39,858 nucleotides of DNA from Bacteroidota bacterium (GCA_034439655.1 JAWXAU010000146.1:1-39858), one strand, 5' to 3'. Numbered from the stretch's first letter, positions 6,991-14,733 are shown. Translations and numbers: made by a program. Notes: generated from the letters alone by a model not told the origin.

Positions 6991-8346
6991 ATGGAAATCA
7001 AACAATTTGAAGACAAAAATTTAGCCCACTACTCCTACGCTATTTTGAGCAAAGGAGAAGTAGCATTGATTGACCCTGCCAGAAACCCGCAGCCGTATTA
7101 TGATTTTGTAAAACAACACCATGCAAAAATTACTGCTATAATTGAAACACACCCTCATGCCGATTTTGTAAGTAGCCATTTAGAAATTCACAACACAACA
7201 GGTGCAACAATTTATGTGAGCAAACTTTTGGGTGCTGAATATCCACACCAAACTTTTGATGAAAGTAATACAATTGTTTTAGGCAATATCGCCTTAAAAG
7301 CATTGGACACTCCTGGGCATTCACCCGACAGTATAAGCATTGTAGCAATTGATGAAAACGGGAAACAGCAAGTCGTCTTTACGGGCGACACTTTATTTCT
7401 TGGTGATTGTGGCAGACCCGATTTGAGAGAAAGTGCAGGTGCAATTACCGCTGCAAGAAGCGAACTTGCAAAGCAGATGTATTATTCGCTACGCAATAAG
7501 TTACTTACATTGCCCGATGAGGTGTTGGTGTATCCTGCACACGGTGCTGGAAGTTTATGTGGCAAAGGATTGAGTGAGCAAAACACAAGCACCATTGGTG
7601 CAGAAAAAATTGCAAATTGGAGTTTGCAAAATATGAGTGAAAATAATTTTGTAAAGGAATTATTATCAGACCAACCCTTTATTCCAAAATATTTTCCGTT
7701 TGATGTGGGAGTAAATAAAAAGGGTGCTGATAATTTCTCGGAGAGTATTTCTAAAGTTGAAAAAAGAGAACCTATAACTTGCCAAGGATGTGCAAATTCT
7801 TTGAACCCTGCCATTGCAATAATTGACAGCCGACCACAACAGCAATTCAAAAAAGCACATTTGAAAAATGCCATCAACCTGATGAACGACACCAAATTTG
7901 AAACTTGGTTGGGCAGCATAATTAATCCTGATGAACAATTTTATTTGATTGCGGAAAACGAATCTATATTAAACAAATTAATAGAACGCACTGCAAAAAT
8001 CGGTTATGAAAAACAAATTGCTCTGGCTTTTGTGAGTGACTTTGGGAATACAGAAATGCAGTTATTTGAAAGTTCCACATTGCAAAATAATGAAGACGCT
8101 TACACCATCATCGACATTCGCAATCATTCGGAAGCAAAATCAAACAAAATATTTGCAAACTCGATTCATATTCCTTTGCACGAATTGAGAGAACGGACAA
8201 ATGAAATTCCATTACACAAACCCATTTTGGTGCATTGTGCAGGTGGTTACAGAAGTGCTGCAGGTGCAAGCATTATCAAATCAAAAATAAACGGTTCATC
8301 ACAAGTTTTTGATTTAAGTGAAGAAGTAAAGACATTTCAAAAATGA
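6991..8346 (+). CDS. Metallo-beta-lactamase fold persulfide dioxygenase-like protein with two rhodanese domains
   Basis: A 451-residue cytoplasmic protein in three parts. Residues 1-210 are a metallo-beta-lactamase fold with His54, His56 and Asp58 in 'THPHADF', His110 in 'TPGHSPDS', Asp133 in 'TGDTLF' and a final 'HGAGS', matching the mononuclear iron set of ETHE1-type persulfide dioxygenases. Residues about 265-355 form a rhodanese-like domain without a catalytic Cys. Residues about 365-451 form an active-looking rhodanese with Cys416 in 'HCAGGYRSA'. This order is the one in CstB of Staphylococcus, which turns persulfides into thiosulfate. The usual His after the Asp of the HxHxD motif is Phe59 here. 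A CQGC pair (264, 267) lies at the linker. It has its own Crp-type promoter. Confidence 0.88.
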   Translation: MEIKQFEDKNLAHYSYAILSKGEVALIDPARNPQPYYDFVKQHHAKITAIIETHPHADFVSSHLEIHNTTGATIYVSKLLGAEYPHQTFDESNTIVLGNIALKALDTPGHSPDSISIVAIDENGKQQVVFTGDTLFLGDCGRPDLRESAGAITAARSELAKQMYYSLRNKLLTLPDEVLVYPAHGAGSLCGKGLSEQNTSTIGAEKIANWSLQNMSENNFVKELLSDQPFIPKYFPFDVGVNKKGADNFSESISKVEKREPITCQGCANSLNPAIAIIDSRPQQQFKKAHLKNAINLMNDTKFETWLGSIINPDEQFYLIAENESILNKLIERTAKIGYEKQIALAFVSDFGNTEMQLFESSTLQNNEDAYTIIDIRNHSEAKSNKIFANSIHIPLHELRERTNEIPLHKPILVHCAGGYRSAAGASIIKSKINGSSQVFDLSEEVKTFQK

Positions 8347-8543
8347 ATTTAATCCTAAAACATAAACTTACCATCATCGGAATTATTGTCGGTGCTATAG
8401 GTGGATTTGCTTACTATTATTTTGTAGGTTGTGCAAGCGGCACTTGTGCCATTACTTCAAAACCCTTAAACAGCACTTTGTATGGTGCTATGATGGGAGG
8501 TTTATTATTAACTAGCTTTAAAAAAGAAAAAACAAAAGAATAA
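8343..8543 (+). CDS. Small Cys-containing membrane protein (DUF6132-like)
   Basis: A 66-residue protein with two membrane helices. Between them lies the Cys motif 'YYFVGCASGTCAITSKP', followed by a glycine-rich second helix and a lysine-rich end. The pattern resembles the small Bacteroidetes family annotated as DUF6132. Its start overlaps the stop of the preceding gene (ATGA) and its stop overlaps the next start by one base, so it is firmly part of the operon. The motif G-C-A-x-G-x-C recurs in the other small membrane protein at 9893-10150. A role in moving or sensing sulfane sulfur at the membrane is possible but unproven. Confidence 0.75.
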   Translation: MNLILKHKLTIIGIIVGAIGGFAYYYFVGCASGTCAITSKPLNSTLYGAMMGGLLLTSFKKEKTKE

Positions 8544-8824
8544 TGAAAACAGAAGAAATCATCGTGGCCAATATCAAATGTGGTGGTTGTGCTACAACAA
8601 TTAAAAATGAATTATTAAAATTGAATGGCGTATCGGATGCCGAAGTATTCAATGAAAAAGATATGGTAAAGGTATCGTATGATAACACGGCAAAGCGACA
8701 AACTATAATAGACAAACTGCACTCACTTGGTTATCCGGAAGCAATTGAAAAGAACGGATTGCTTCTGCAATTAAAAAGCTATACCAGTTGTATGCTTGGC
8801 AAAATCAACAATCTAACTCATTAA
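8543..8824 (+). CDS. Heavy-metal-associated (HMA) domain protein
   Basis: A 93-residue protein whose first 68 residues form a ferredoxin-like HMA fold with the metal-binding loop 'IKCGGCATTI' (Cys-x-x-Cys) and the later 'LNGVSDAEVF' strand. CopZ-like copper chaperones have the same fold. An extra 25 residues contain a Cys in 'SYTSCMLGK'. The pair of cysteines could bind Cu(I) or carry persulfide. Being encoded between sulfur-transfer genes, overlapping its upstream neighbour by one base, suggests the second or a link between copper and sulfide stress; neither is proven. Confidence 0.82.
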   Translation: MKTEEIIVANIKCGGCATTIKNELLKLNGVSDAEVFNEKDMVKVSYDNTAKRQTIIDKLHSLGYPEAIEKNGLLLQLKSYTSCMLGKINNLTH

Positions 8825-8855
8825 AAAATTTCAGAACAAAACAAAAATTAGAATA

Positions 8856-9113
8856 ATGAACAATATCACAATTGTAGATGTAAGGACTACCGCAGAGTTT
8901 ATGGGAGGCAATGCTACAGGAAGTATCAATATTCCCTTGCAAGAAATTCAACAACGCATAGAAGAAATTAAATCATTACAACAACCAATCATTCTATGTT
9001 GTGCAAGTGGCAACCGCAGTGCACAAGCAGCTTCATTTCTTATGAGTTGCGGTGTGGAATGTAAAAACGGTGGAAGTTGGTTGGATGTGAATTATAATTA
9101 TCAAACAACATAA
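8856..9113 (+). CDS. Single-domain rhodanese sulfurtransferase
   Basis: An 85-residue free rhodanese domain. It opens with the 'IVDVRTTAEF' strand and has the active-site loop 'CCASGNRSA', where the second Cys is at the catalytic position and carries the persulfide. Length is at the lower end for the family (PspE/GlpE type, 85-110 residues), and there is no signal peptide, so it acts in the cytoplasm. It is 31 bases after the HMA gene and 13 bases before a second rhodanese gene of the same type, with which it shares the doubled Cys and the 'GSINIPLQ' strand, suggesting duplication. Confidence 0.9.
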   Translation: MNNITIVDVRTTAEFMGGNATGSINIPLQEIQQRIEEIKSLQQPIILCCASGNRSAQAASFLMSCGVECKNGGSWLDVNYNYQTT

Positions 9114-9126
9114 AAAAAATAAATAT

Positions 9127-9441
9127 ATGATACAACTTCTCAAAAATTTATTTGGCTTTGGTCCCAAAATGGATTACAAAGAACTGATGCAAAATGGAGC
9201 ACAGATAATTGATGTGCGAACCAAGGGCGAATTTCAAAGCGGACACATCAGCGGTTCAGTAAATATTCCATTGCAAAGCTTGCAGAATAATTTCTCGAAA
9301 CTTAAAAAAGACAAACCCGTTATCACCTGTTGTGCATCTGGCATGCGAAGTGCTTCGGCAAAAGGCATTTTAAAATCAAATGGATTTGCAGAAGTATATA
9401 ACGGTGGCGGATGGATGAGTTTACAAAACAAAATTAAATAA
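9127..9441 (+). CDS. Single-domain rhodanese sulfurtransferase, second copy
   Basis: A 104-residue rhodanese with the 'IIDVRTKGEFQSGHISGS' start and the active-site loop 'CCASGMRSASA'. The catalytic Cys is the second one. Compared with its upstream neighbour it keeps the His in 'SGHI' and has a short hydrophobic N-terminal extension ('MIQLLKNLFGFGPK') that might attach to a membrane protein. It presumably passes sulfane sulfur between low-molecular-weight persulfides, thioredoxin and the dioxygenase. The next gene, an OsmC protein, starts two bases later. Confidence 0.9.
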   Translation: MIQLLKNLFGFGPKMDYKELMQNGAQIIDVRTKGEFQSGHISGSVNIPLQSLQNNFSKLKKDKPVITCCASGMRSASAKGILKSNGFAEVYNGGGWMSLQNKIK

Positions 9442-9443
9442 TT

Positions 9444-9890
9444 ATGGAACCACACTATTATAATGTAGAGGTTAATTGGAATACAGAACGCAAAGGTGTT
9501 ATGTGTTCGCCTGAGTTGAACCGTGATGCTGGCAGTTGCATTGAAGTAGCAACACCACCTGAGTTTCCGAAAGGCATTCCCGGAATCTGGTCGCCTGAAC
9601 ATTTATTTACAGCCGCGGTAAGCAGTTGTTTGATGACAACATTTTTATCAATTGCTGAAAATTCAAAACTTAATTTCAAAAATTTCAGTTGCAAATCCAA
9701 GGGCAAATTAGAGCAAGTGGAGGGCAAATTTATGATGAGTGAAATTATTCTTGAACCCACCGTAACAATTACGGATGAAAAAGACCGTGAAAAAGCAGAA
9801 CGGGTTTTACAAAAGTCGGAAGCAGCTTGCTTAATTTCCAATTCAATAAAATCAAAAATCACAATGATTACAACAATTAAAAAAGTTTAA
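9444..9890 (+). CDS. OsmC family peroxiredoxin-like protein
   Basis: A 148-residue protein of the OsmC/Ohr superfamily. The two redox cysteines are visible: Cys62 in 'AVSSCLMTTFL' and Cys129 in 'KSEAACLISNS', with 'SPEHLFTAAVSS' before the first. OsmC-like proteins reduce organic hydroperoxides, and some members act on persulfides. An OsmC-type partner also occurs with rhodaneses in sulfide-responsive operons of other bacteria. It is spaced two bases from genes on both sides, so it is translated with the rest of the operon. Confidence 0.88.
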   Translation: MEPHYYNVEVNWNTERKGVMCSPELNRDAGSCIEVATPPEFPKGIPGIWSPEHLFTAAVSSCLMTTFLSIAENSKLNFKNFSCKSKGKLEQVEGKFMMSEIILEPTVTITDEKDREKAERVLQKSEAACLISNSIKSKITMITTIKKV

Positions 9891-9892
9891 AA

Positions 9893-10150
9893 ATGAAAGA
9901 AAGAATTTTAAAAGGGTGGACATTTACCAGAGTATTATATGTGGTTTTAGGGTCAGCGGTGATTATAAACTCTATAATAAACCATCAATGGTTCGGAGTT
10001 TTATTAGGCGGCTACTTTGCCTCAATGGGAATATTTGCTTTTGGCTGTGCTGCGGGAAATTGTTTTGGTGGAAACTGTAATGCTGAACCAAGGCAAACCA
10101 ACAAAACAGAAATGCAGGATGTAAACTTTGAAGAAGTAAAAAATAAATAG
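9893..10150 (+). CDS. Small Cys-rich membrane protein, YgaP/DUF2892-like
   Basis: An 85-residue protein with two membrane helices (about 12-28 and 31-49) followed by a cysteine-rich stretch, '[13 protein letters not shown]', and a polar tail. The helices resemble the DUF2892 hairpin ('[19 protein letters not shown]'). Three cysteines spaced C-x4-C-x4-C could bind metal or hold a persulfide relay at the inner face of the membrane. It shares G-C-A-x-G-x-C with the protein at 8343-8543. It is located one base before a thioredoxin gene, which may be its partner. Family assignment is tentative. Confidence 0.7.
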   Translation: MKERILKGWTFTRVLYVVLGSAVIINSIINHQWFGVLLGGYFASMGIFAFGCAAGNCFGGNCNAEPRQTNKTEMQDVNFEEVKNK

Positions 10151-10151
10151 C

Positions 10152-10448
10152 ATGGCAACATTTTCAGAAATTATTAATTCAGACAAACCGGTGCTAGTTG
10201 ACTTCTTTGCCGAATGGTGCGGACCTTGCAAAATGATGAAGCCGATTTTGGAAGAATTAAAATCTAAAATTGGCGACAACGCCACTATACTAAAAGTAGA
10301 TGTCGACAAAAGTCCACAAGTATCAAATGCCTATAAAATTCAAGGAGTGCCCACACTTATGCTTTTCAAAAACGGAGTTGTAAAATGGCGGCAGTCGGGA
10401 GTAGTTCCTGCAAATCAATTAGAACAAATAATTAAACAACATCAATAA
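10152..10448 (+). CDS. trxA: Thioredoxin
   Basis: A 98-residue thioredoxin with the active site '[16 protein letters not shown]' (Cys-Gly-Pro-Cys) and the cis-proline region '[11 protein letters not shown]'. It has no signal peptide and is slightly shorter than E. coli TrxA (109). In this operon it probably reduces persulfides on rhodaneses or the OsmC protein, releasing sulfide, rather than being the main cell thioredoxin. Starts one base after the previous stop and ends four bases before the next start. The symbol marks the family only. Confidence 0.93.
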   Translation: MATFSEIINSDKPVLVDFFAEWCGPCKMMKPILEELKSKIGDNATILKVDVDKSPQVSNAYKIQGVPTLMLFKNGVVKWRQSGVVPANQLEQIIKQHQ

Positions 10449-10452
10449 CATT

Positions 10453-11166
10453 ATGAGAAAATATATAGTCATTTTACTTGCAGCAACAACTTTTGTTTTC
10501 AGCAGTTGCACAAACGGACAAACGCCAGCTTCAAACACCAATCTTTCTGCAACAGAATTTGCCGAAAAAATAAAAGAACTGCCTTCAGCACCCATTGTAG
10601 ATGTGCGGACACCTGATGAATTTTCAAATGGACATTTACAAAACGCAAAAAATATTGACTGGAATGGAATTGATTTTCAAAAAGAAATTTCAACGCTTGA
10701 TAAATCAAAACCTGTTTTTGTTTATTGTTTAAGTGGCGGCAGAAGTTCATCAGCAGCAAACCAAATGCGTTCAGATGGTTTTAAAGAAGTTTATGAATTA
10801 AGCGGAGGTATTATGAAATGGAGAGCAGCCAACCTTCCCGAAACCACCATCAACAAAACAGTATTAGAAGGTATGAGCAAACTACAATTTGATACGCTCT
10901 TAAATTCTGACAAATTAGTGCTTATAGATTTTTATGCTGATTGGTGTGCCCCATGCAAAAAAATGAAACCCTACTTGGATGAAATTTCAAAAGAAATGGC
11001 AGACAAAGTTATAGTAATTCGAATCAATACAGACGATAACCAACAACTTTGCAAGGAACTAAAAATAGATGCTTTGCCTGTTTTGCAACTCTACAAAAAC
11101 AAAATAATGACTTGGACAAATACAGGTTACCTAAGTAAGGAAGATGTGTTGAAGCAAATACAATAA
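10453..11166 (+). CDS. Rhodanese-thioredoxin fusion lipoprotein
   Basis: A 237-residue exported protein. The N-terminus is a lipoprotein signal with Cys19 in 'FVFSSCTNGQ'. Residues about 32-130 are a rhodanese domain ('PIVDVRTPDEFSNGH', active-site loop 'VYCLSGGRSSSA'). Residues about 145-237 are a thioredoxin domain with 'DWCAPCKKMKP' (Cys-Ala-Pro-Cys) and cis-Pro in 'DALPVLQLYKN'. It would face the periplasm, joining a sulfur carrier to a reductant on one anchored chain. It ends the operon; 347 bases follow before the next gene. Both domains look intact. Confidence 0.9.
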   Translation: MRKYIVILLAATTFVFSSCTNGQTPASNTNLSATEFAEKIKELPSAPIVDVRTPDEFSNGHLQNAKNIDWNGIDFQKEISTLDKSKPVFVYCLSGGRSSSAANQMRSDGFKEVYELSGGIMKWRAANLPETTINKTVLEGMSKLQFDTLLNSDKLVLIDFYADWCAPCKKMKPYLDEISKEMADKVIVIRINTDDNQQLCKELKIDALPVLQLYKNKIMTWTNTGYLSKEDVLKQIQ

Positions 11167-11350
11167 AACAAAAGCCATTGCATGGGCTTACGGCAAACTT
11201 GACACGACACTACTCATAATTTAAATCGCTTTAGTACCTAAGTGCTGCCATGAAAAGGGATCGTTTGGCATGCATGCACGGCCGCACTACAGCAGCTACC
11301 AAAAAGTGCAAGGGAATTGCAGATACAAACCGTTGTGTATATAATAATAC

Positions 11351-11379
11351 TTGGTGTGTATTTTATGTTCGTACTTTTG
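11351..11379 (+). promoter_or_regulatory. Promoter of the SLC13-type symporter gene
   Basis: TTG (11351-11353), 18 bases, then TACTTTTG (11372-11379): both halves of the Bacteroidetes promoter at normal spacing. Transcription should begin near 11384, giving a leader of about 130 bases that includes the repeat at 11408-11499. Confidence 0.6.
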
Positions 11380-11407
11380 CCTCATCAGTTGTTTATAAAA
11401 TATATTT

Positions 11408-11499
11408 TATACCAATACTCGATATAAAATAATCCAATTAAACTCATCCTTTTTCATTAATATTTCTTTAGACCATTTAATAAGGACTATTGGTATTAT
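11408..11499 (+). repeat. Variant MITE-like repeat with ATACCAATA ends
   Basis: About 92 bp bounded by ATACCAATACTC on the left and GGACTATTGGTATTAT on the right, which form an imperfect inverted repeat. The ends resemble those of the main dispersed family (TAATACC...GGTATTA), but the interior differs and is AT-rich. The left arm and the adjoining ATAATCCAATTA recur at 14601-14640. Confidence 0.5.
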
Positions 11500-11513
11500 T
11501 TGTCTAAATTGCG

Positions 11514-12866
11514 ATGGTGAAAAAAGGAATAAACTTTACTGGTTTTTTTATTGCACTAGTAGTTTTTAGTGTCATATTATATTTGCCCATTTTTAATAAT
11601 CAACAAGCCCAACAAGCCCTTGCATTGCTGACAATGGTGGCAATATTATGGATAACAGAAGCGATTCCTCTACCGTTGACAGGCTTATTAATTCCCGTAG
11701 TGGCCATTTTTATGCAATTATTATCTCCAAAGGAAGCGTTCAAGGAGTTTGCACATCCGATCCTTTTCTTATTCATGGGTGGTTTCGTACTTGCTGGTGC
11801 ACTTTCGCGTCATTCATTGGACAAAATGCTTGCTCAAAAACTTATCAGGCTGGCCCGTGGAAACTTTTACCGATCTGCAATACTTCTGATGTTTGCAACC
11901 TCTTTAACAGCCTGTTGGACAAGCAATACATCTGCAACTGCAATGATGATCCCTTTAGGATTAGGTATGCTCGTCCTTGTAAAAAAGAATACTGTTTCTG
12001 CAGAATCCAAATTCCTAATGCTTGGGATTGCATATTCTGCAAATATTGGTGGAATTATAACCATGGTATCATCACCACCTAATGCCATTGGGGCTGCGAT
12101 ATTGAACATTTCATTTTCGGAATGGCTGAAATATAGTATCCCTATTTTTCTAATCACCTTTCCAGTTATGGTTACTATATTGACACTATATTTTAAGCCT
12201 GATAAAAAAATGAGCATTGGTGTTATGGTTTTTGAAAAAGAAGCTGCTGCTCCTATTAAAACACTCACGTTTATATTTCTATTTACAATATCATTATGGA
12301 TGATGCAAGGGGTTCTTTCTCCCCTTCTGCATATCGATAATAGCTTTAATTCATTGGTGGCTATCTTAGCAATTTTTCTGCTATTTATCACAAAGGTTTT
12401 GACCTGGGAAGAAATCATAAAAAGCATTAACTGGGAGATATTATTGCTATTCGGTGGAGGACTCACCTTGGGAATGCTAATCAATCAAAGCGGACTAGGA
12501 GCTATACTGATTGCAAAAGTCTCAAGCTTAATAACGATTGTCCCAATATTCATGTTTTTGTTAGCTATCGTGGTTTTTAGTATAATCCTCACAGAATTTA
12601 TGAGTAACACCGCAAGTGCAGCTATGATTTTACCTCTTCTTTTTTCCCTGTCCAATCAAATACAAATTAACCCCGTGATTTTAGTACTACCATCTACAAT
12701 TGCAGCGTCCTATGGATTTATGATGCCTGCAGGAACACCGCCGAATGCGATGGTTTTCTCAGCAGGTTTTGTACCACAAAGCGATATGATAAAGGCAGGC
12801 TTGATGATAAACGTCATATTTTCAATTATTCTAACCACCTTTTTTTATTTAATTTTTTCTTTGTGA
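11514..12866 (+). CDS. SLC13/DASS family sodium:anion symporter
   Basis: A 450-residue inner-membrane protein with 10-12 hydrophobic helices. It holds the two substrate/sodium motifs of the divalent anion:sodium symporter family: 'CWTSNTSATAMMIPLG' and 'EFMSNTASAAMILPLL', each with Ser-Asn-Thr. It also carries the paired Pro-Pro-Asn-Ala loops in 'VSSPPNAIG' and 'GTPPNAMVFS'. Members carry dicarboxylates, citrate or sulfate with sodium. Position after a sulfur operon might favour sulfate, but it has its own promoter and the motif alone does not decide. Length is normal. Confidence 0.88.
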   Translation: MVKKGINFTGFFIALVVFSVILYLPIFNNQQAQQALALLTMVAILWITEAIPLPLTGLLIPVVAIFMQLLSPKEAFKEFAHPILFLFMGGFVLAGALSRHSLDKMLAQKLIRLARGNFYRSAILLMFATSLTACWTSNTSATAMMIPLGLGMLVLVKKNTVSAESKFLMLGIAYSANIGGIITMVSSPPNAIGAAILNISFSEWLKYSIPIFLITFPVMVTILTLYFKPDKKMSIGVMVFEKEAAAPIKTLTFIFLFTISLWMMQGVLSPLLHIDNSFNSLVAILAIFLLFITKVLTWEEIIKSINWEILLLFGGGLTLGMLINQSGLGAILIAKVSSLITIVPIFMFLLAIVVFSIILTEFMSNTASAAMILPLLFSLSNQIQINPVILVLPSTIAASYGFMMPAGTPPNAMVFSAGFVPQSDMIKAGLMINVIFSIILTTFFYLIFSL

Positions 12867-13478
12867 AAAATTTCGATAATTATCAATCCCTCCTTTTGTT
12901 AGTTATTTTACAAGTAAAATAGCGAACTCTATCATATATATGCTCATAACATAAGTGCTTGAATTTTTGCTAAAAAAGCAAACAAAACAGACCCGCAAAA
13001 TGTTAATCAGAAGCCTAAAAGACGATAGAGCATACATGAACGAAATAACAAGATATCAGAATTCGGGACCATTGAACTATCAGACGGCCTACCCAAAAGC
13101 CAACGCTTCTGTATTTTTATTTCTCACCCCTCTCACATTTTTTAATCCAATTTTAATACGACCGCATCTCGAAAACTTGCGGGAGCAGATTTCCTTTGCT
13201 TTCGGGATGTAGTTCGGCATTACCATTCTAAAAACTAATCCGCCTCAGGCTGAGAACTATTATAGTTTAAGAAATGTTATAACAATATAAGCAGACCCCG
13301 AAAGCAAAAAAACCATTGTTCCCAACCGCAAAAAAATGACAGTTATAATACGCACTCCGTTCCAAAATTCTGATTATATATTAATCCTCTTATCATCTGC
13401 CTTGTTGTATCAATTACGAATGAAGGTGAAATAAGAAGACGCGGCAAGGTATAGTAATTGGAAATAAAATATTAATAA
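12867..13478. other. Intergenic stretch, 612 bases, mostly without recognised content
   Basis: Contains the right half of a dispersed repeat (13198-13283). A frame of 85 codons at 12955-13212 ends inside that repeat and lacks family resemblance, so it is not called. The remainder could be a decayed gene, but no homology can be read. Confidence 0.4.
13198..13283 (+). repeat. MITE-like repeat, right-half fragment (copy B)
   Basis: The central and right parts match other copies: GATGTAGTTCGGCATTACC, TCTAAAAACTAATCCGCC, then GAACTATTATAGTTTAAG. The outer end has decayed to ATGTTATAAC. The third hairpin has become CTCAGGCTGAG. The left half is missing. Confidence 0.8.
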
Positions 13479-14438
13479 ATGAATAACTCTGAAAATATAA
13501 ACTTGCTTTTAATCGCTCTCAATCTAATTGCCGGTTTGGTTATATTTATTTTTGGTGTTTCCAATATGTCTGAAGGACTGAAAGGTGTTGGTACTGAGAG
13601 AATGAAAGTACTTCTTGGCAAAACCACCAACAATATATTTGTTGCTATTCTTGTTGGTATAATCATCACCACACTTCTTCAATCTTCCTCTGCTACTATC
13701 ATCATGCTTATTGCCATGGTAAATGCTCAGCTTTTAACATCGCGTCAATCACTAGGAGTTATCTTAGGTTCAAACATCGGAACTACTATCATAAGCCAGA
13801 TTATTGCTTATAACATTGGCGAATATGCTGCTGTTCCATTAATAATAGGGTTAATCATTTTCCTCACCTTTAAAACAGAAAAAGCAAAACACATAGGTAA
13901 AAGTATTTTAGGAATGGGCTTGATTTTTTTCGGACTGCAATACATTGGACAATCTGCAGAACCACTAAAAAATTTACAGTCATTTACTACAATGATGACG
14001 CAAATTCAAAATCCCTATTGGGGTGCGTTTGTGGGTGCTATAACAACATTAATCATTCAGGCATCATCTGCCACTATTGGCATCACACTGTCTCTTGCCA
14101 ATCAAGGTCTTATTACTTTACCCGGTGCAATTGCGGTAATGCTTGGTGCTGAAATCGGAACTTGCTTCGATACTTTAATGGCATCAGTGGGTCGTTCAAG
14201 AGAAGCCCTTAGAGCAGGAGTCTTTCATTTGTTCTTCAATATGGTATCTGTATTCGCAGGAATTATTTTGATAAACCCACTCGTAAAACTTATTCTTTTC
14301 ATTTCTGGTGAAGCACCGCTTGCTCGGCAAATCGCAAACGGTCATGTAATCTTTAATATTTTTGGTGTGTTACTTTTTGTTGGTTTTGTTCCCTTGATTT
14401 CAAAAGTTCTTTTAAAAATAATTCCAGATAAAAAATGA
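13479..14438 (+). CDS. Na/Pi cotransporter family protein
   Basis: A 319-residue membrane protein of the NptA/YjbB (PF02690) family. The duplicated core shows in 'TTLLQSSSATIIMLIAMV' and, later, 'TLIIQASSATIGITLSLA', the Gln-x-Ser-Ser motifs that bind phosphate and sodium. The 'GSNIGTT' and 'GAEIGTC' loops lie at equivalent places. Unlike E. coli YjbB (543 residues) it has no PhoU-like cytoplasmic domain, so it is the short form. It would move phosphate with sodium, in or out. It stands alone between two repeat-bearing intergenic regions. Confidence 0.88.
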   Translation: MNNSENINLLLIALNLIAGLVIFIFGVSNMSEGLKGVGTERMKVLLGKTTNNIFVAILVGIIITTLLQSSSATIIMLIAMVNAQLLTSRQSLGVILGSNIGTTIISQIIAYNIGEYAAVPLIIGLIIFLTFKTEKAKHIGKSILGMGLIFFGLQYIGQSAEPLKNLQSFTTMMTQIQNPYWGAFVGAITTLIIQASSATIGITLSLANQGLITLPGAIAVMLGAEIGTCFDTLMASVGRSREALRAGVFHLFFNMVSVFAGIILINPLVKLILFISGEAPLARQIANGHVIFNIFGVLLFVGFVPLISKVLLKIIPDKK

Positions 14439-14600
14439 AAAGAATAAAAATATTGTTTTGAATTTTGTTAGCAGTGTTTCTTGAAAAAATGAAAACCGTT
14501 TGGATTAAAACAAGTAATAATACCGGCATTGCCCATTGGCAATGGGACGCTGCTGGCCTGATGTTTTAAAATCGATGGGGCAAACATTAAACGTCGGTAC

Positions 14601-14640
14601 TAATACCAATACTCATTATAAAATAATCCAATTATTTAAA
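14601..14640 (+). repeat. Fragment of the variant repeat
   Basis: TAATACCAATACTCATTATA followed by AAATAATCCAATTA is nearly the same as the left arm of the element at 11408-11440. No matching right arm follows before the promoter of the next gene. Confidence 0.45.
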
Positions 14641-14677
14641 TTGGCACTTCACCTTGTTGTAATGTGAACTGGTTTTT

Positions 14678-14708
14678 TTTGAATTTCTTCGTTTTTTACT
14701 TATTATTG
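14678..14708 (+). promoter_or_regulatory. Promoter of the SRPBCC/MATE gene pair
   Basis: TTTG (14678-14681), 19 bases, then TATTATTG (14701-14708), one mismatch from TAnnTTTG. Spacing is the usual one. Leader to ATG 14734 would be about 20 bases. Confidence 0.55.
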
Positions 14709-14733
14709 CCTCACACTTTAAAAAATAAATATC

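Larger units (their letters stand above)
11167..11513. other. Intergenic stretch after the sulfur operon
   Basis: No convincing gene. A weak hairpin (GCCAT-TGC-ATGGGC) lies just after the operon end without a T run. The region contains a good promoter (11351-11379) and a variant of the dispersed repeat (11408-11499), which falls in the leader of the symporter gene. An open frame at 11250-11432 has no recognisable features and is not called. Confidence 0.4.

Noticed and set aside
11250-11432. Open frame of 60 codons after the sulfur operon
   Set aside because: Overlaps the promoter of the symporter gene and part of the repeat; composition unlike the real genes.
12955-13212. Open frame of 85 codons in the gap before the Na/Pi cotransporter
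   Set aside because: Ends inside a dispersed repeat, has no recognisable family or start context; kept only as possible decayed DNA.
14489-14569. Frame of 26 codons with a hairpin (CATTGCC-CATT-GGCAATG) after the Na/Pi gene
   Set aside because: Too short and without family or promoter; the hairpin lacks a T run, so it was not called a terminator either.
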